Below are positions 17,471-26,450 of a stretch of 64,000 bases of DNA, piece by piece. The notes under the pieces were generated by a model, which worked only from the letters and a program-made list of their open reading frames with translations, ran no database searches and was not told where the DNA came from. This DNA comes from Paenibacillus macquariensis (GTDB taxonomy: Bacteria > Bacillota > Bacilli > Paenibacillales > Paenibacillaceae): positions 186,001-250,000 of the forward strand of contig NZ_FTNK01000001.1 in assembly GCF_900156375.1 (NCBI RefSeq), given 5' to 3'. A program made the translations under genes and the position numbers. How positions within the stretch are numbered: position 1 is the stretch's first letter; the number at the start of each line of letters is the position of its first letter.

Positions 17471-18304
17471 TCATCCTTCAACCTTGTTTGCACGTAACGT
17501 AATAAGATGCATTTCTGCAGGGCAACGTAATCTCAGCGGAAGATGACGATATCCAAACCCTCGACTAACTAACATTGTAGCCGTTTTCACAACAGCATTT
17601 GGTTGATTCCATTGGAACAACCCACATGCGATATGATGATATTCCTTGTCTAAAGAAATAAGTCCAATGAACGGAAGATTGATCTGACCTCCATGCGTAT
17701 GCCCAGCTAAGGTAAGGTCTGCTGGTTTAACCGAGTATCGATTAGCCCATGCTGGATCATGAACCAATACAATCCGACATGTCTCCATTTCATGGACTGG
17801 TAACTTTGGTAACGCTGGATACGATCGTTTGCGAAACGGAGGGTAATCCATTCCCGTCAACCACACATGATCTCCATTTTTGTCCAATCGAACATTGCTG
17901 TTCATTAACAATTCAATATCACATTGTTCAAGCATGTTATCCAAAGAAGATATCTTAGCTTTGTAATCATGATTTCCGTGTACTGCATACACAGGAGCCA
18001 CACGTCTAAGGAGCTTCATATTAGCCTCTACACGGCCCAAGGGAACATTCTTCTCCATAATATCCCCGGCAAGAAACACCCAATCCACCTGCCCGTGTAG
18101 AGCCATCAAAAGAGACTCAGGTAACTTCCTCCGATGAATGTCAGTTATTAAGAGAATACGACTTCCATCAAAAGAAGTTGGAAGTCTATCCATTTCAATT
18201 TCAATCGGACTCACTTTATTACGTAATGCCTCATTGATCATCTTGCATATTAGAGATAATCCCACTAAAGCAATACTAGCATACACCCAGATCAGCGCAC
18301 TCAT
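17471..18304 (-). CDS. ypbG: Membrane-anchored metallophosphoesterase (YpbG/YkuE-like)
   Basis: A 277-aa protein with an N-terminal membrane segment and a calcineurin-like phosphoesterase domain. Metal motifs are complete: TDIH (about 55), LAGDIM, GNHDYK, HDPAW and AGHTHGGQ. The substrate is unknown; relatives act on phosphorylated lipids or nucleotides. ATG at 18304 gives an 8-base spacing from GGAG and overlaps the upstream stop codon by one base (TGATG). Last gene of the operon ypbD - 111-aa gene - ypbG. Confidence 0.85.
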   Translation of the reverse strand: MSALIWVYASIALVGLSLICKMINEALRNKVSPIEIEMDRLPTSFDGSRILLITDIHRRKLPESLLMALHGQVDWVFLAGDIMEKNVPLGRVEANMKLLRRVAPVYAVHGNHDYKAKISSLDNMLEQCDIELLMNSNVRLDKNGDHVWLTGMDYPPFRKRSYPALPKLPVHEMETCRIVLVHDPAWANRYSVKPADLTLAGHTHGGQINLPFIGLISLDKEYHHIACGLFQWNQPNAVVKTATMLVSRGFGYRHLPLRLRCPAEMHLITLRANKVEG

Positions 18305-18639
18305 CACCAAATCTCCTTCAAGTCAGGAGCACCTGCTAGCCCCCACCATACTAATCCCACGGTCAGAATTACGAAAAGAAAAATTAATGTATTAAGAAAT
18401 ATTTTACTTAATTTAACAGTACGGCTTGAATAGGTATCCGTTCGGGAAGGCACAACCTCGCTCCCACTATCCACTTCATTGTCGGATTTACTTGATCTTC
18501 TTAAGGGTTCGTTCTTGTTAGAAAGCTCAATCGGTTCTGAAGTTGTTCTATCTCTTCTTAATCCACTACGTATTAAAGGCTTCTTCTCCTTGAGCCTACG
18601 CTTCTTACTCGATTCTACCCTACTTAATCCACTACTCAT
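18304..18639 (-). CDS. Hypothetical basic protein with C-terminal membrane segment
   Basis: A 111-aa protein: highly charged, Ser/Arg/Lys-rich N-terminus (1-78) and one membrane segment near the C-terminus (about 80-104, KIFLNTLIFLFVILTVGLVWW). ATG at 18639 overlaps the ypbD stop as ATGA with GAGGGA upstream; the longer reading to 18711 lies inside ypbD. Its place in the ypbD-ypbG operon corresponds to small unnamed membrane genes in Bacillus. No function can be assigned. Confidence 0.7.
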   Translation of the reverse strand: MSSGLSRVESSKKRRLKEKKPLIRSGLRRDRTTSEPIELSNKNEPLRRSSKSDNEVDSGSEVVPSRTDTYSSRTVKLSKIFLNTLIFLFVILTVGLVWWGLAGAPDLKEIW

Positions 18640-19235
18640 GTTTCCCTCCGCAATCGAATCACTAACCCAGAAATCAAATCTATAACGAAATGGCAAACAA
18701 TTGGAGCCCACAACGATCCGGTTTGGATGTAGATAAAGCCAAGTCCATAACTACTTAGGAAAACCCACCCCGTAGGAATCCAATGTTTCAGATATCGAAT
18801 ATGAATTAGTGCAAATATAATACTGGTCCAATATGGACCTATAGCATACTGGATTGCCCCACGAAATAATAATTCTTCACAAATGGCTACCATAGCTGCA
18901 ATACATACGATGTGCCATACAGGACGATCACTGAATAACATTTTGTTAATTCCACCGTCATCCATGGCATCTTCCGGCATAATTCTGGATACTAGAAAAT
19001 CAATCATAAGCATCACGCATGCTAACCCAAGACCCCATGCCACAAAATTGACATCTTGCTGGAATGAAAATAATTCAAATGGATTTCTCTTCTGCAAAAA
19101 AATCCAACATATGCCGATAAGTAAAGTAAGACCTTGTGTAAAATATAGATTGATAAGAAGTAGCCGAGTTGTTAATTGATCTGCTGATACTTGTTTAATC
19201 CTTATTTTCGGGACTTTAAATTTTATTTTTTTCAT
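18636..19235 (-). CDS. ypbD: CPBP-family intramembrane metalloprotease (YpbD-like)
   Basis: A 199-aa membrane protein with about six hydrophobic segments. ABI/CPBP motifs are present: EELLFRG (Glu120-Glu121, Arg125), FALIHIRY and CHFVIDLI. These proteases cut substrates within the membrane; the target is unknown. Divergent from the gene at 19290, first gene of a three-gene operon ending in ypbG. Confidence 0.85.
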   Translation of the reverse strand: MKKIKFKVPKIRIKQVSADQLTTRLLLINLYFTQGLTLLIGICWIFLQKRNPFELFSFQQDVNFVAWGLGLACVMLMIDFLVSRIMPEDAMDDGGINKMLFSDRPVWHIVCIAAMVAICEELLFRGAIQYAIGPYWTSIIFALIHIRYLKHWIPTGWVFLSSYGLGFIYIQTGSLWAPIVCHFVIDLISGLVIRLRRET

Positions 19236-19289
19236 TGTGTCCTGCCTGTTCTTAATTCGTATTATTTGAAATTTGAAGGAGATATTATT

Positions 19290-20210
19290 ATGAAAAAAGG
19301 CACTTCTCGAATTGAATTGTATTTCAGCCTAACCCTAATATCCGTCCTCATCTTAAGCGCAGCAGCTTTCTTCATGGGTGTTAAGGTAGGTGCCGACAAA
19401 GTGGAAACCAAGTATAGCTACTTAAAAATCACACCTGCTGAACCTGAATTCAACGATTCATACCAACAACAAGATTTAGTTACTTTCTATCATACCGTAT
19501 TTTTACCTTATCGAGAATTCAAATCAGAATGGGTTGCTAAAACAGAAACAATCAGTCAAACCGAAGATTCCTCTCAAGTTAAAAAGATACTCAAACAACT
19601 TCGAAATCTAGCGGATGAGAAATATAACGCAATCACGAAGACCACCCTGTATTCCGCCTCTCCAATGTTACAGGAATCTCAGACAGAACTCCTTAAGAGC
19701 ATTAGTCTGTTTCGTGAATCCGCGGATAACATCTCTTCGTCCTCGATTTCTAATAGCGGAGAGAAATTAATGAAAGAATTCCAACACAATGATTTGTACA
19801 CGAAAGGAATAATTTATGGCCTTTCAGCTCAGAAAAAATATTACAATTCGATGCTAAAATGGAATGCTAAAGTGGACCCATCTCTAACCCTACAATATGA
19901 TTTCTCAAAAGATCTTTCTTTCACATCTTGGAAAAAATATTCTTTAATTGTTAAAAATGCCGCTGTGTCCACAATTTTGACAAAAAAATCAATCTATGGC
20001 GCGTACGATCCGCAAGATATGACTGCAAGAATTGACAACATGATCAACTCAGGTAAGATACAATCTATGAATCTGCATTCGGTAGAAGCTGTTATTAATC
20101 TATTAAACAATACCGATGCCGTAAAAGAGAATGATTTCAAAAAGTGGAAGAACAAATATTACACGAACGAACTTCTTCCTCAAATACCCTTTTTTTATGA
20201 TATATCTTGA
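19290..20210 (+). CDS. Hypothetical membrane-anchored extracellular protein
   Basis: A 306-aa protein with one N-terminal membrane anchor (about 10-30, LYFSLTLISVLILSAAAFFMGVKVGA) and an outside domain rich in Lys, Ser and helices, with no recognised motif. ATG at 19290 follows AAGGAG; the reading upstream to 19191 has no ribosome site and overlaps ypbD on the other strand. It sits between ypbD and serA, a spot that in B. subtilis holds ypbE/ypbF-type genes. Function unknown. Confidence 0.7.
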   Translation: MKKGTSRIELYFSLTLISVLILSAAAFFMGVKVGADKVETKYSYLKITPAEPEFNDSYQQQDLVTFYHTVFLPYREFKSEWVAKTETISQTEDSSQVKKILKQLRNLADEKYNAITKTTLYSASPMLQESQTELLKSISLFRESADNISSSSISNSGEKLMKEFQHNDLYTKGIIYGLSAQKKYYNSMLKWNAKVDPSLTLQYDFSKDLSFTSWKKYSLIVKNAAVSTILTKKSIYGAYDPQDMTARIDNMINSGKIQSMNLHSVEAVINLLNNTDAVKENDFKKWKNKYYTNELLPQIPFFYDIS

Positions 20211-20339
20211 GGGCTCTCAGGTCCTCAACAGTATAAAGAATCATAGCGAATTATAAGAAGAAATTCAAGTTGACCTCACTTTCTGAACTTAATTTAGTTC
20301 ATAATGCTATTGACATCTCTTACGCGACCATGATACATT

Positions 20340-20635
20340 ATGAAAAAATTAAGTACGAATAAGTCGATGATGGAAAAAGGACAGATCAATAGTCTTCAGA
20401 GAGTCGGTGGTTGGTGCAAACCGATGGCGAGAATTTGTCTTAGCATTCCTGAGAAATTGCATTGAAGTTAAGTAGGTGCAATCGGATAATCTCCGTTATA
20501 AGATATGATCATCACGATGATCATTTGAGGCTGCTGATATGATGCAGTGAATTAGGGTGGTACCACGAACAACTTTCGTCCCTTACTACGCAAGTAGTAT
20601 GAGGATTGAGAGTTTTTTTGTTACTCTTTCACCAT
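20340..20635 (+). promoter_or_regulatory. T-box riboswitch (tRNA-Ser, codon AGC) upstream of serA
   Basis: The core T-box AGGGTGGTACCACG is at 20554-20567, followed by a terminator-like stem around ACTAC-GCAA-GTAGT and a T7 run (about 20577-20627). Stem I elements are visible (AGTCGATGATGG near 20360, AGAGAGTCGGTGG near 20397). The specifier is read as AGC followed by A at 20442-20445, a serine codon, which fits control of serine synthesis by uncharged tRNA-Ser. The upstream part 20211-20340 shows only a short hairpin (TTGAGG/CCTCAA) after the previous gene. Confidence 0.93.
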
Positions 20636-20783
20636 CATACCTTAAAAGTGGCCACTTTGTTACATACATCGCCTTTGTTACGACAACGCGTTAATTGAGA
20701 GAATATCGGTTTTTCGGTCATGTATCTAACTATAGATTCGTGCCTAAATATAAAGTTATAGATTATTAAGGAGGAAAGAAACC

Positions 20784-22376
20784 ATGTTTAAAGTGTTGGT
20801 ATCGGATCCAATTAGTGATTTAGGAATTCAGAAATTAATGGACGCAGAAGATGTAGTGGTTGTGAAACAAACGGGGCTTAGTGAAGATGAATTAGTAGCG
20901 ATCATCGGTGAGTACGATGCATTACTCGTTCGTAGCCAGACTCGTGTAACAGAACGTATTTTGACTGCAGGTACGAATTTGAAAGCCGTAGGACGTGCCG
21001 GCGTTGGTGTTGATAATATTGATTTGGAAGCTGCGACGAAACGCGGAGTCGTAGTCATAAATGCACCTGACGGAAACACCATCACAACATGTGAGCACAC
21101 TTTCGCAATGCTGATGGCATTGGCTCGTCATATTCCACAGGCCTATGCTAAGACAATTGGCGGTACGTGGGATCGCAAGACTTTCCTTGGCGTAGAACTT
21201 AACAACAAAACATTGGGCGTACTTGGTATGGGTCGTATCGGTAGTGAAGTTGCTAAACGTGCGAAAGCTTTTGGAATGAATATTCTTGCTTACGATCCAT
21301 ACTTGACGCAAGAACGTGCAGAGAAAATGGAAGTGACATTAGCTTCAGTGGATGATATTATTCACAACGCAGATTTCATGACTGTACACACACCTTTAAC
21401 TCCTGAAACTCGTCATATGATTTCACGCCCTCAATTCGAAGTAATGAAAAAAGGAATGCGTATTATCAACTGTGCTCGCGGTGGTGTTATTGATGAATTG
21501 GCATTAGTAGAAGCCATTAACCAAGGTATTGTTGCAGGAGCTGCCTTTGACGTATTTGAGCATGAACCACCAGAAAGTGATCATCCTTTCTTAAGTCATC
21601 CTCTAATTATAGTTACACCTCACTTGGGTGCTTCGACGATCGAAGCTCAAGAAAATGTTGCCATTGATGTATCTGAGGAAGTGTTGCACATTCTACGTAA
21701 TGAGCCTTTCAAGAATGCTGTAAATATTCCACCAGTTGCACCAACGGTAATGAAGAAACTTCAGCCTTATTTCTCCCTTGGTGAGAAACTAGGAAGCTTC
21801 GCAGCACAAATCACGACAAAAGCAGTAAGCGAAATTCATATCGACTATGCAGGTGATCTGTCTGATGTGGATACATTACCTCTTACGCGTTATATCCTGA
21901 AAGGTGTGCTTTCCTATCATTTAGGTAACGAAGTGAATATTGTTAACTGCTCACACCTAGCGAAATCACGCGATATAAACATTGTTGTATCTAAAGCACC
22001 AAAAACAAAAGGTTTCACTAACCTTATATCGGTTACCCTCAAAACACAAAGCGATCAAGATCGCCTAGTAGCAGGTACACTACTTCAGGGTTATGGAGAA
22101 CGCATCGTATTACTCGATAAATTCCCAGTTGATATTGCTCCTGAGGGACACCAAATCTTGATCTCACATAATGATAAACCAGGTATCATCGGACTAGTAG
22201 GTACTCTTCTTGGTAAGAATGATGTCAACATCGCTTCTATGCAGGTTGGACGTACACTTGTTGGTGGTTCTGCCCTTATGATATTAACAGTTGATAAAGC
22301 TGTACCTAAAGATGTATTAGTTCAACTTGTTGCACTTCAAGAGATTAATACAGCTCAAGAAATTATTCTTAATTAG
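20784..22376 (+). CDS. serA: D-3-phosphoglycerate dehydrogenase
   Basis: A 530-aa enzyme oxidising 3-phosphoglycerate, the first step of serine synthesis. The substrate domain, the NAD domain with GMGRIG (148-153), the catalytic region ([10 protein letters not shown], later TPHLGAST) and a C-terminal intervening plus ACT domain (about 455-530, [16 protein letters not shown]) are all present: the long form of the enzyme. AGGAGG site 8 bases from ATG. Regulated by the T-box in front. A strong terminator follows, so it is a single-gene unit. Confidence 0.97.
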   Translation: MFKVLVSDPISDLGIQKLMDAEDVVVVKQTGLSEDELVAIIGEYDALLVRSQTRVTERILTAGTNLKAVGRAGVGVDNIDLEAATKRGVVVINAPDGNTITTCEHTFAMLMALARHIPQAYAKTIGGTWDRKTFLGVELNNKTLGVLGMGRIGSEVAKRAKAFGMNILAYDPYLTQERAEKMEVTLASVDDIIHNADFMTVHTPLTPETRHMISRPQFEVMKKGMRIINCARGGVIDELALVEAINQGIVAGAAFDVFEHEPPESDHPFLSHPLIIVTPHLGASTIEAQENVAIDVSEEVLHILRNEPFKNAVNIPPVAPTVMKKLQPYFSLGEKLGSFAAQITTKAVSEIHIDYAGDLSDVDTLPLTRYILKGVLSYHLGNEVNIVNCSHLAKSRDINIVVSKAPKTKGFTNLISVTLKTQSDQDRLVAGTLLQGYGERIVLLDKFPVDIAPEGHQILISHNDKPGIIGLVGTLLGKNDVNIASMQVGRTLVGGSALMILTVDKAVPKDVLVQLVALQEINTAQEIILN

Positions 22377-22397
22377 TATCAACTTTAGCGAAATCAC

Positions 22398-22430
22398 AAA
22401 AAACCGTCGATCCTTTGATCGACGGTTTTT
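22398..22430. terminator. Bidirectional terminator between serA and glpK
   Basis: AAAAACCGTCGATC-CTTT-GATCGACGGTTTTT, a 14-bp perfect stem between convergent genes. Confidence 0.93.
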
Positions 22431-22452
22431 AATGCATATCAAGATTTCTACC

Positions 22453-23961
22453 TCATGATTCGAAATGATGTTGTTCCCAACCCATTGTCCGCCTCACCGC
22501 ATCCTGCCACACGCGATATAATTCCTCTTTTTTTTCTTCATCCATCAAGGGCTGAAACATTCTTTCTGCAGGATTAAATTGCTTGAGTTGTTCTTTACTC
22601 CATACTTCACTGACTAAACCTGCCAACAACGCAGCTCCAAGAGCTGTTGTCTCTCCAGTCTCTGTCCGTGTGACCACAGCCCCAAGAATATCCGCTTGGA
22701 ATTGCATGAGGAGATCATTTGAGACAGCCCCACCGTCCACACGAAGCTCTTGGAGAGGCATCCCAGCATCTTTCTCCATCGCATTAATAACGTCCCTTGA
22801 TTGATAAGCTAGTGACTCTAGCGTTGCCCGTACAATATGATTTGATGTCGTGCCACGCGTAAGCCCGAATATAGCTCCACGAGCATACATATCCCAATAA
22901 GGTGCTCCTAACCCCGTGAAAGCTGGAACAACGACAACACCATCACTTGTAGGTACTTGACTTGCCATCCTTTCTGACTGAGCAGGTTCATCAATCCATC
23001 CTAAACCTTCTTCGAGCCATTGTATGGCAGCTCCAGCTACAAAGACACTACCTTCCAAAGCGTAATACATTTCATCTCCCATACCCCATGCTACCGTAGT
23101 GAGTAATCCATGGGTGGAGGTAACCCGTTCACTCCCTGTATTCATCAGAATGAAACAACCTGTACCATAGGTATTCTTAGCACTTCCAGCCTCTAGACAG
23201 GTATGACCAAAAAGGGCAGCTTGCTGATCACCAAGTACAGAATGTATAGGAACGGCAACACCATTTAACCATTTAGGGTCAGTCATCCCATAGAAATGAC
23301 CCGACATACATATCGTAGGAAGAATACACCGCGGAATTTGTAATTCACTTAATAGCTCTTCATCCCAATCTCGGGTATCTAGATTGAATAACATCGTTCT
23401 GGATGCATTGGTTACATCCGTTGCATGCACTTGCCCGCTTGTAAGCTTCCATATCAACCATGTATCCATTGTACCTGCGAGCAACTCGCCCCTATTCGCC
23501 TTCTCCCTCGCACCCTCAATGTGGTCTAGAATCCATGCTATTTTGGTTGCTGAGAAATAAGCATCTATCAATAGGCCTGTTTTGTCCGTAACTACCTTCG
23601 CAAGTCCCCGATCTTTCAACGCCTCACAAAGTGATGCCGTACGCCTGTCCTGCCATACGATTGCTGGGTGGATAGGCTCACCGCTTGTACGGTCCCAGAC
23701 GAGAACGGTCTCTCTTTGATTAGTAATACCTATAGAACCTATTTGTTCAGGATTAATTTGGCCACTATGCAACGCTTCCTGGACTGCGGCAAGTTGTGAT
23801 TCCCATATTTCTACACCATCATGTTCCACCCAACCAGGTTGTGGATAACTTTGTCTAATCGTCCTTTGAGCCTGCGCTACAGGTCTAGCCTGCTGATCAA
23901 ATACAATCGCCCTTGAACTCGTAGTTCCTTGATCAAGTGCTAATATATATTGGTTGCTCAT
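22453..23961 (-). CDS. glpK: Glycerol kinase
   Basis: A 502-aa FGGY-family kinase making glycerol-3-phosphate. The ATP-binding start LALDQGTTSSRAIVFD, the GITNQRET block, the WLIWKLTSG region and the C-terminal FGGY signature region (DGGAVSNDLLMQFQADILG) are present. ATG at 23961 or the preceding TTG at 23964, both downstream of AAGGAGG. It stands alone: no glpF, glpD or glpP lies beside it, although gpsA/plsY for lipid use of the product are in the window. Confidence 0.97.
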   Translation of the reverse strand: MSNQYILALDQGTTSSRAIVFDQQARPVAQAQRTIRQSYPQPGWVEHDGVEIWESQLAAVQEALHSGQINPEQIGSIGITNQRETVLVWDRTSGEPIHPAIVWQDRRTASLCEALKDRGLAKVVTDKTGLLIDAYFSATKIAWILDHIEGAREKANRGELLAGTMDTWLIWKLTSGQVHATDVTNASRTMLFNLDTRDWDEELLSELQIPRCILPTICMSGHFYGMTDPKWLNGVAVPIHSVLGDQQAALFGHTCLEAGSAKNTYGTGCFILMNTGSERVTSTHGLLTTVAWGMGDEMYYALEGSVFVAGAAIQWLEEGLGWIDEPAQSERMASQVPTSDGVVVVPAFTGLGAPYWDMYARGAIFGLTRGTTSNHIVRATLESLAYQSRDVINAMEKDAGMPLQELRVDGGAVSNDLLMQFQADILGAVVTRTETGETTALGAALLAGLVSEVWSKEQLKQFNPAERMFQPLMDEEKKEELYRVWQDAVRRTMGWEQHHFES

Positions 23962-24073
23962 CAATTTCTAAGCCTCCTTAATTTCTTCTGGAACATCCTA
24001 AGGAGTATCCGAATGAATGATTTCTATCTCTATTTTGTTCCACGGTGAACAAGATTTATCTTTCTTCTTCTAC

Positions 24074-24102
24074 AAAAAACACCTCCAAAAGAGGTGTTTT
24101 TT
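24074..24102 (-). terminator. Terminator of the res cluster
   Basis: AAAAAACACCTC-CAAAA-GAGGTGTTTTTT, a 12-bp symmetric stem directly after resE; T runs on both strands. Confidence 0.9.
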
Positions 24103-24114
24103 AACCTTATTTCA

Positions 24115-25554
24115 TTATTTACGGTATTCGACAGGGAGTTTTACCGTGAAAATAGTACCTTGACCCAACTCACTTGCGACTTTTACACTTCCATGATGTG
24201 CTTCCACAATACTCGTAACGATAGCAAGTCCCAGTCCAGTACCTGCCGATTCCCCACGAACGCGAGCTTTATCTGCCTTGTAGAATCGTTCGAAAATAAA
24301 GGGTACGTCTTCTTTCGGAATGCCAACACCTTCATCCTTAACCTGTATTAGCACGAAGGAAGCTTGTTGCTCAAGCTGAATATGTTCCGCAATAATATAG
24401 ACATTTTTTTCCGTTTGTGTGTACCGGAAGGCGTTATCAAGTAAATTAGTCATGACTTGCTCTAACTTATCCTCATCGCCGGTTTGAATGACCAAATGAT
24501 CAGAACGCTGCTCATAATGAAGATGTAGACCGTAATCCTTAGAACGAACTGAGAACTTTCGATAGACTCTTTCAAGCAACTCATGAATATCTACTAAGCC
24601 CATATCCATATCAGGATGACCCGCTTCCATACGAGCTAGAACGAGTAAGTCTTTCACAAGTCTGCCCATACGAAGCGACTCATCATGGATCACTTGAATC
24701 AATTCTCGGCTTTCCTCAGGAGACGTAGCCATACCATCTAATAACGCTTCGCTATAACCTTGCATCATCGAAAGTGGTGTTCTAATTTCATGAGACACAT
24801 TCGCTACGAAATCAGTACGCATTTTCTCCAAACGAACTTCCTCGGTCACATCACGCATCACAGCTACAGCTCCACGGATATCATTATCCGAATACAGAGG
24901 TGTCATAATAACGGACCATACATCTTGCTTCACATGCACTGAGGTGCTAGAATCTCCACTACCGTTGATTGTCATATTAAATAACTCATGTAAAGGTTCA
25001 GGTACTTCTAACGACTGATCTCCTTGATCATCATTCGTATATTCGTAATCCCAATCAATCGTTCGCCACATTTCAAGCACGCGATGACCCGGTGGATTCG
25101 TTAGGATAACTTTACCGGAATTATCAAAAGTAATTACAGCATCACTCATACTTCGTAGAACACTAGCTAGATGTTCCTTCTCTTGATTCAGATTACGAAT
25201 GTTATCTTCAAGCTCTGCCGCCATGTGATTAAAGGTAGTCGCTAATGCGCCGATCTCATCACTAGTAACGACGGATAACCGCGTTCCATACTCTCCTTTA
25301 CGAATAGCATCCGTAGCATGAATTAACTTCTGCATCGGTTGCGTAATTCTTGAGAGGAGAAACAGTCCAAAAAAAGTTGTCATCGAGAACCCGATAATGG
25401 ATGTGTACGTAAATAAACGTTTGATATCCCCAGAGTTAGCAAAATTCGTATCAATATAGGGTAACAAGAACAACCCCAGTGTAATCAGAACAACGGCAAC
25501 TAGACAAATGATCGTCAGCCATATTTTACCGACAAGTGTTTTCCAGAAATTCAC
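24115..25554 (-). CDS. resE: Sensor histidine kinase ResE
   Basis: A 479-aa kinase of the ResD-ResE system for respiration and low-oxygen or nitric-oxide response. Two membrane segments (about 11-33 and 47-69), HAMP (70-122), PAS (about 125-240), HisKA with His255 in SHEIRTP, and an HATPase domain (NLLDNAFRYT, DEGVGIP, GTGLGLAIV). The extracytoplasmic loop is only about a dozen residues; B. subtilis ResE (589 aa) has a full extracellular domain there. GTG start one base after resD. Identity rests on the neighbouring resABCD genes. Confidence 0.92.
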   Translation of the reverse strand: MNFWKTLVGKIWLTIICLVAVVLITLGLFLLPYIDTNFANSGDIKRLFTYTSIIGFSMTTFFGLFLLSRITQPMQKLIHATDAIRKGEYGTRLSVVTSDEIGALATTFNHMAAELEDNIRNLNQEKEHLASVLRSMSDAVITFDNSGKVILTNPPGHRVLEMWRTIDWDYEYTNDDQGDQSLEVPEPLHELFNMTINGSGDSSTSVHVKQDVWSVIMTPLYSDNDIRGAVAVMRDVTEEVRLEKMRTDFVANVSHEIRTPLSMMQGYSEALLDGMATSPEESRELIQVIHDESLRMGRLVKDLLVLARMEAGHPDMDMGLVDIHELLERVYRKFSVRSKDYGLHLHYEQRSDHLVIQTGDEDKLEQVMTNLLDNAFRYTQTEKNVYIIAEHIQLEQQASFVLIQVKDEGVGIPKEDVPFIFERFYKADKARVRGESAGTGLGLAIVTSIVEAHHGSVKVASELGQGTIFTVKLPVEYRK

Positions 25555-25555
25555 G

Positions 25556-26275
25556 TTATTTCGAGACCTCTAACTTATAACCTACACCCCATACCGTCGT
25601 AATCATCGTCGCTGACTCTGGAGATACTTTGTTTAATTTCTCTCTTAAACGTTTAACATGCGTATCTACGGTACGTAAATCTCCAAAAAATTCGTAATTC
25701 CATACATCCTTCAAAAGCTCTTCTCTTGAGAACACTTTGTCTGGAGAAATGGCCAAATAATGCAACAACTCATATTCCTTAGGCGTAAGACTAACTTCTT
25801 CACCACTGGCCGTAACACGGTGTGCATCATGCTCAATAACCAAATGAGGAAACACAATATCATTACTGGAGTTCCCTTCCTTGGATAAATAGGAAGTCGT
25901 GGAAGAACGACGTAAAATCGCTTTAACGCGATAAATGACTTCTCGTGGACTAAATGGTTTCACCACATAATCATCTGCTCCCACTTCAAAACCTTGCACT
26001 CGATTAATTTCTTCTCCCTTTGCCGTAAGCATTAGGATCGGAGTCGATTTCACTTGTCTTAGACGCGTGCAGACTTCTACGCCATCCATGCCCGGAAGCA
26101 TAAGATCCAAGATAACTAAGCCATAATCATTAGTTGTCGCTTTCTGAAGAGCAATCTCTCCATCTTCAGCTTCATCAATCACATAACCTTCTTTTTCCAA
26201 ATACATTTTAAGTAAACGTCTAATTCGTTCTTCATCATCCACTATCAATATCCGATTCAATTCCTCTGACATCAT
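25556..26275 (-). CDS. resD: Response regulator ResD
   Basis: A 239-aa OmpR-family regulator. Receiver domain with acidic pair DDE (13-15), phospho-acceptor Asp57 (ILDLMLPGMDG) and Lys near 107 (VVKPFSPREV); C-terminal winged helix (about 145-237). Activated by ResE, it should control res genes, quinol oxidases and anaerobic genes. ATG after AAGGGG. Separated from resC by 175 bases with a hairpin, suggesting partly separate control. Confidence 0.95.
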   Translation of the reverse strand: MMSEELNRILIVDDEERIRRLLKMYLEKEGYVIDEAEDGEIALQKATTNDYGLVILDLMLPGMDGVEVCTRLRQVKSTPILMLTAKGEEINRVQGFEVGADDYVVKPFSPREVIYRVKAILRRSSTTSYLSKEGNSSNDIVFPHLVIEHDAHRVTASGEEVSLTPKEYELLHYLAISPDKVFSREELLKDVWNYEFFGDLRTVDTHVKRLREKLNKVSPESATMITTVWGVGYKLEVSK

Positions 26276-26379
26276 CTACAACCCCTTAATTATCCTTCGT
26301 AGGACCCGTGAAAGCCCGATTCTCGGATAGATAGACTATGTAATACATTAAATAGTTCTTCTAAAATCCAATTATAACG

Positions 26380-26419
26380 AAAATCCGTTTCAACATTCAA
26401 CATCAAATGTGAAACGGAT
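26380..26419 (-). terminator. Hairpin between resC and resD (terminator or attenuator)
   Basis: Minus strand ATCCGTTTCA ... TGAAACGGAT, a 10-bp perfect stem with a long loop followed by only TTTTCG. The T run is short, so partial termination is likely and resD-resE may also be read through. Confidence 0.55.
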
Positions 26420-26450
26420 TGTCGAATTAGACATAATTTGTAACTCCAAC

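Noticed and set aside
18304..18711. Longer N-terminus (135 aa) for the gene between ypbD and ypbG
   Set aside because: The extra residues are encoded inside ypbD; the ATGA overlap start with GAGGGA upstream is better.
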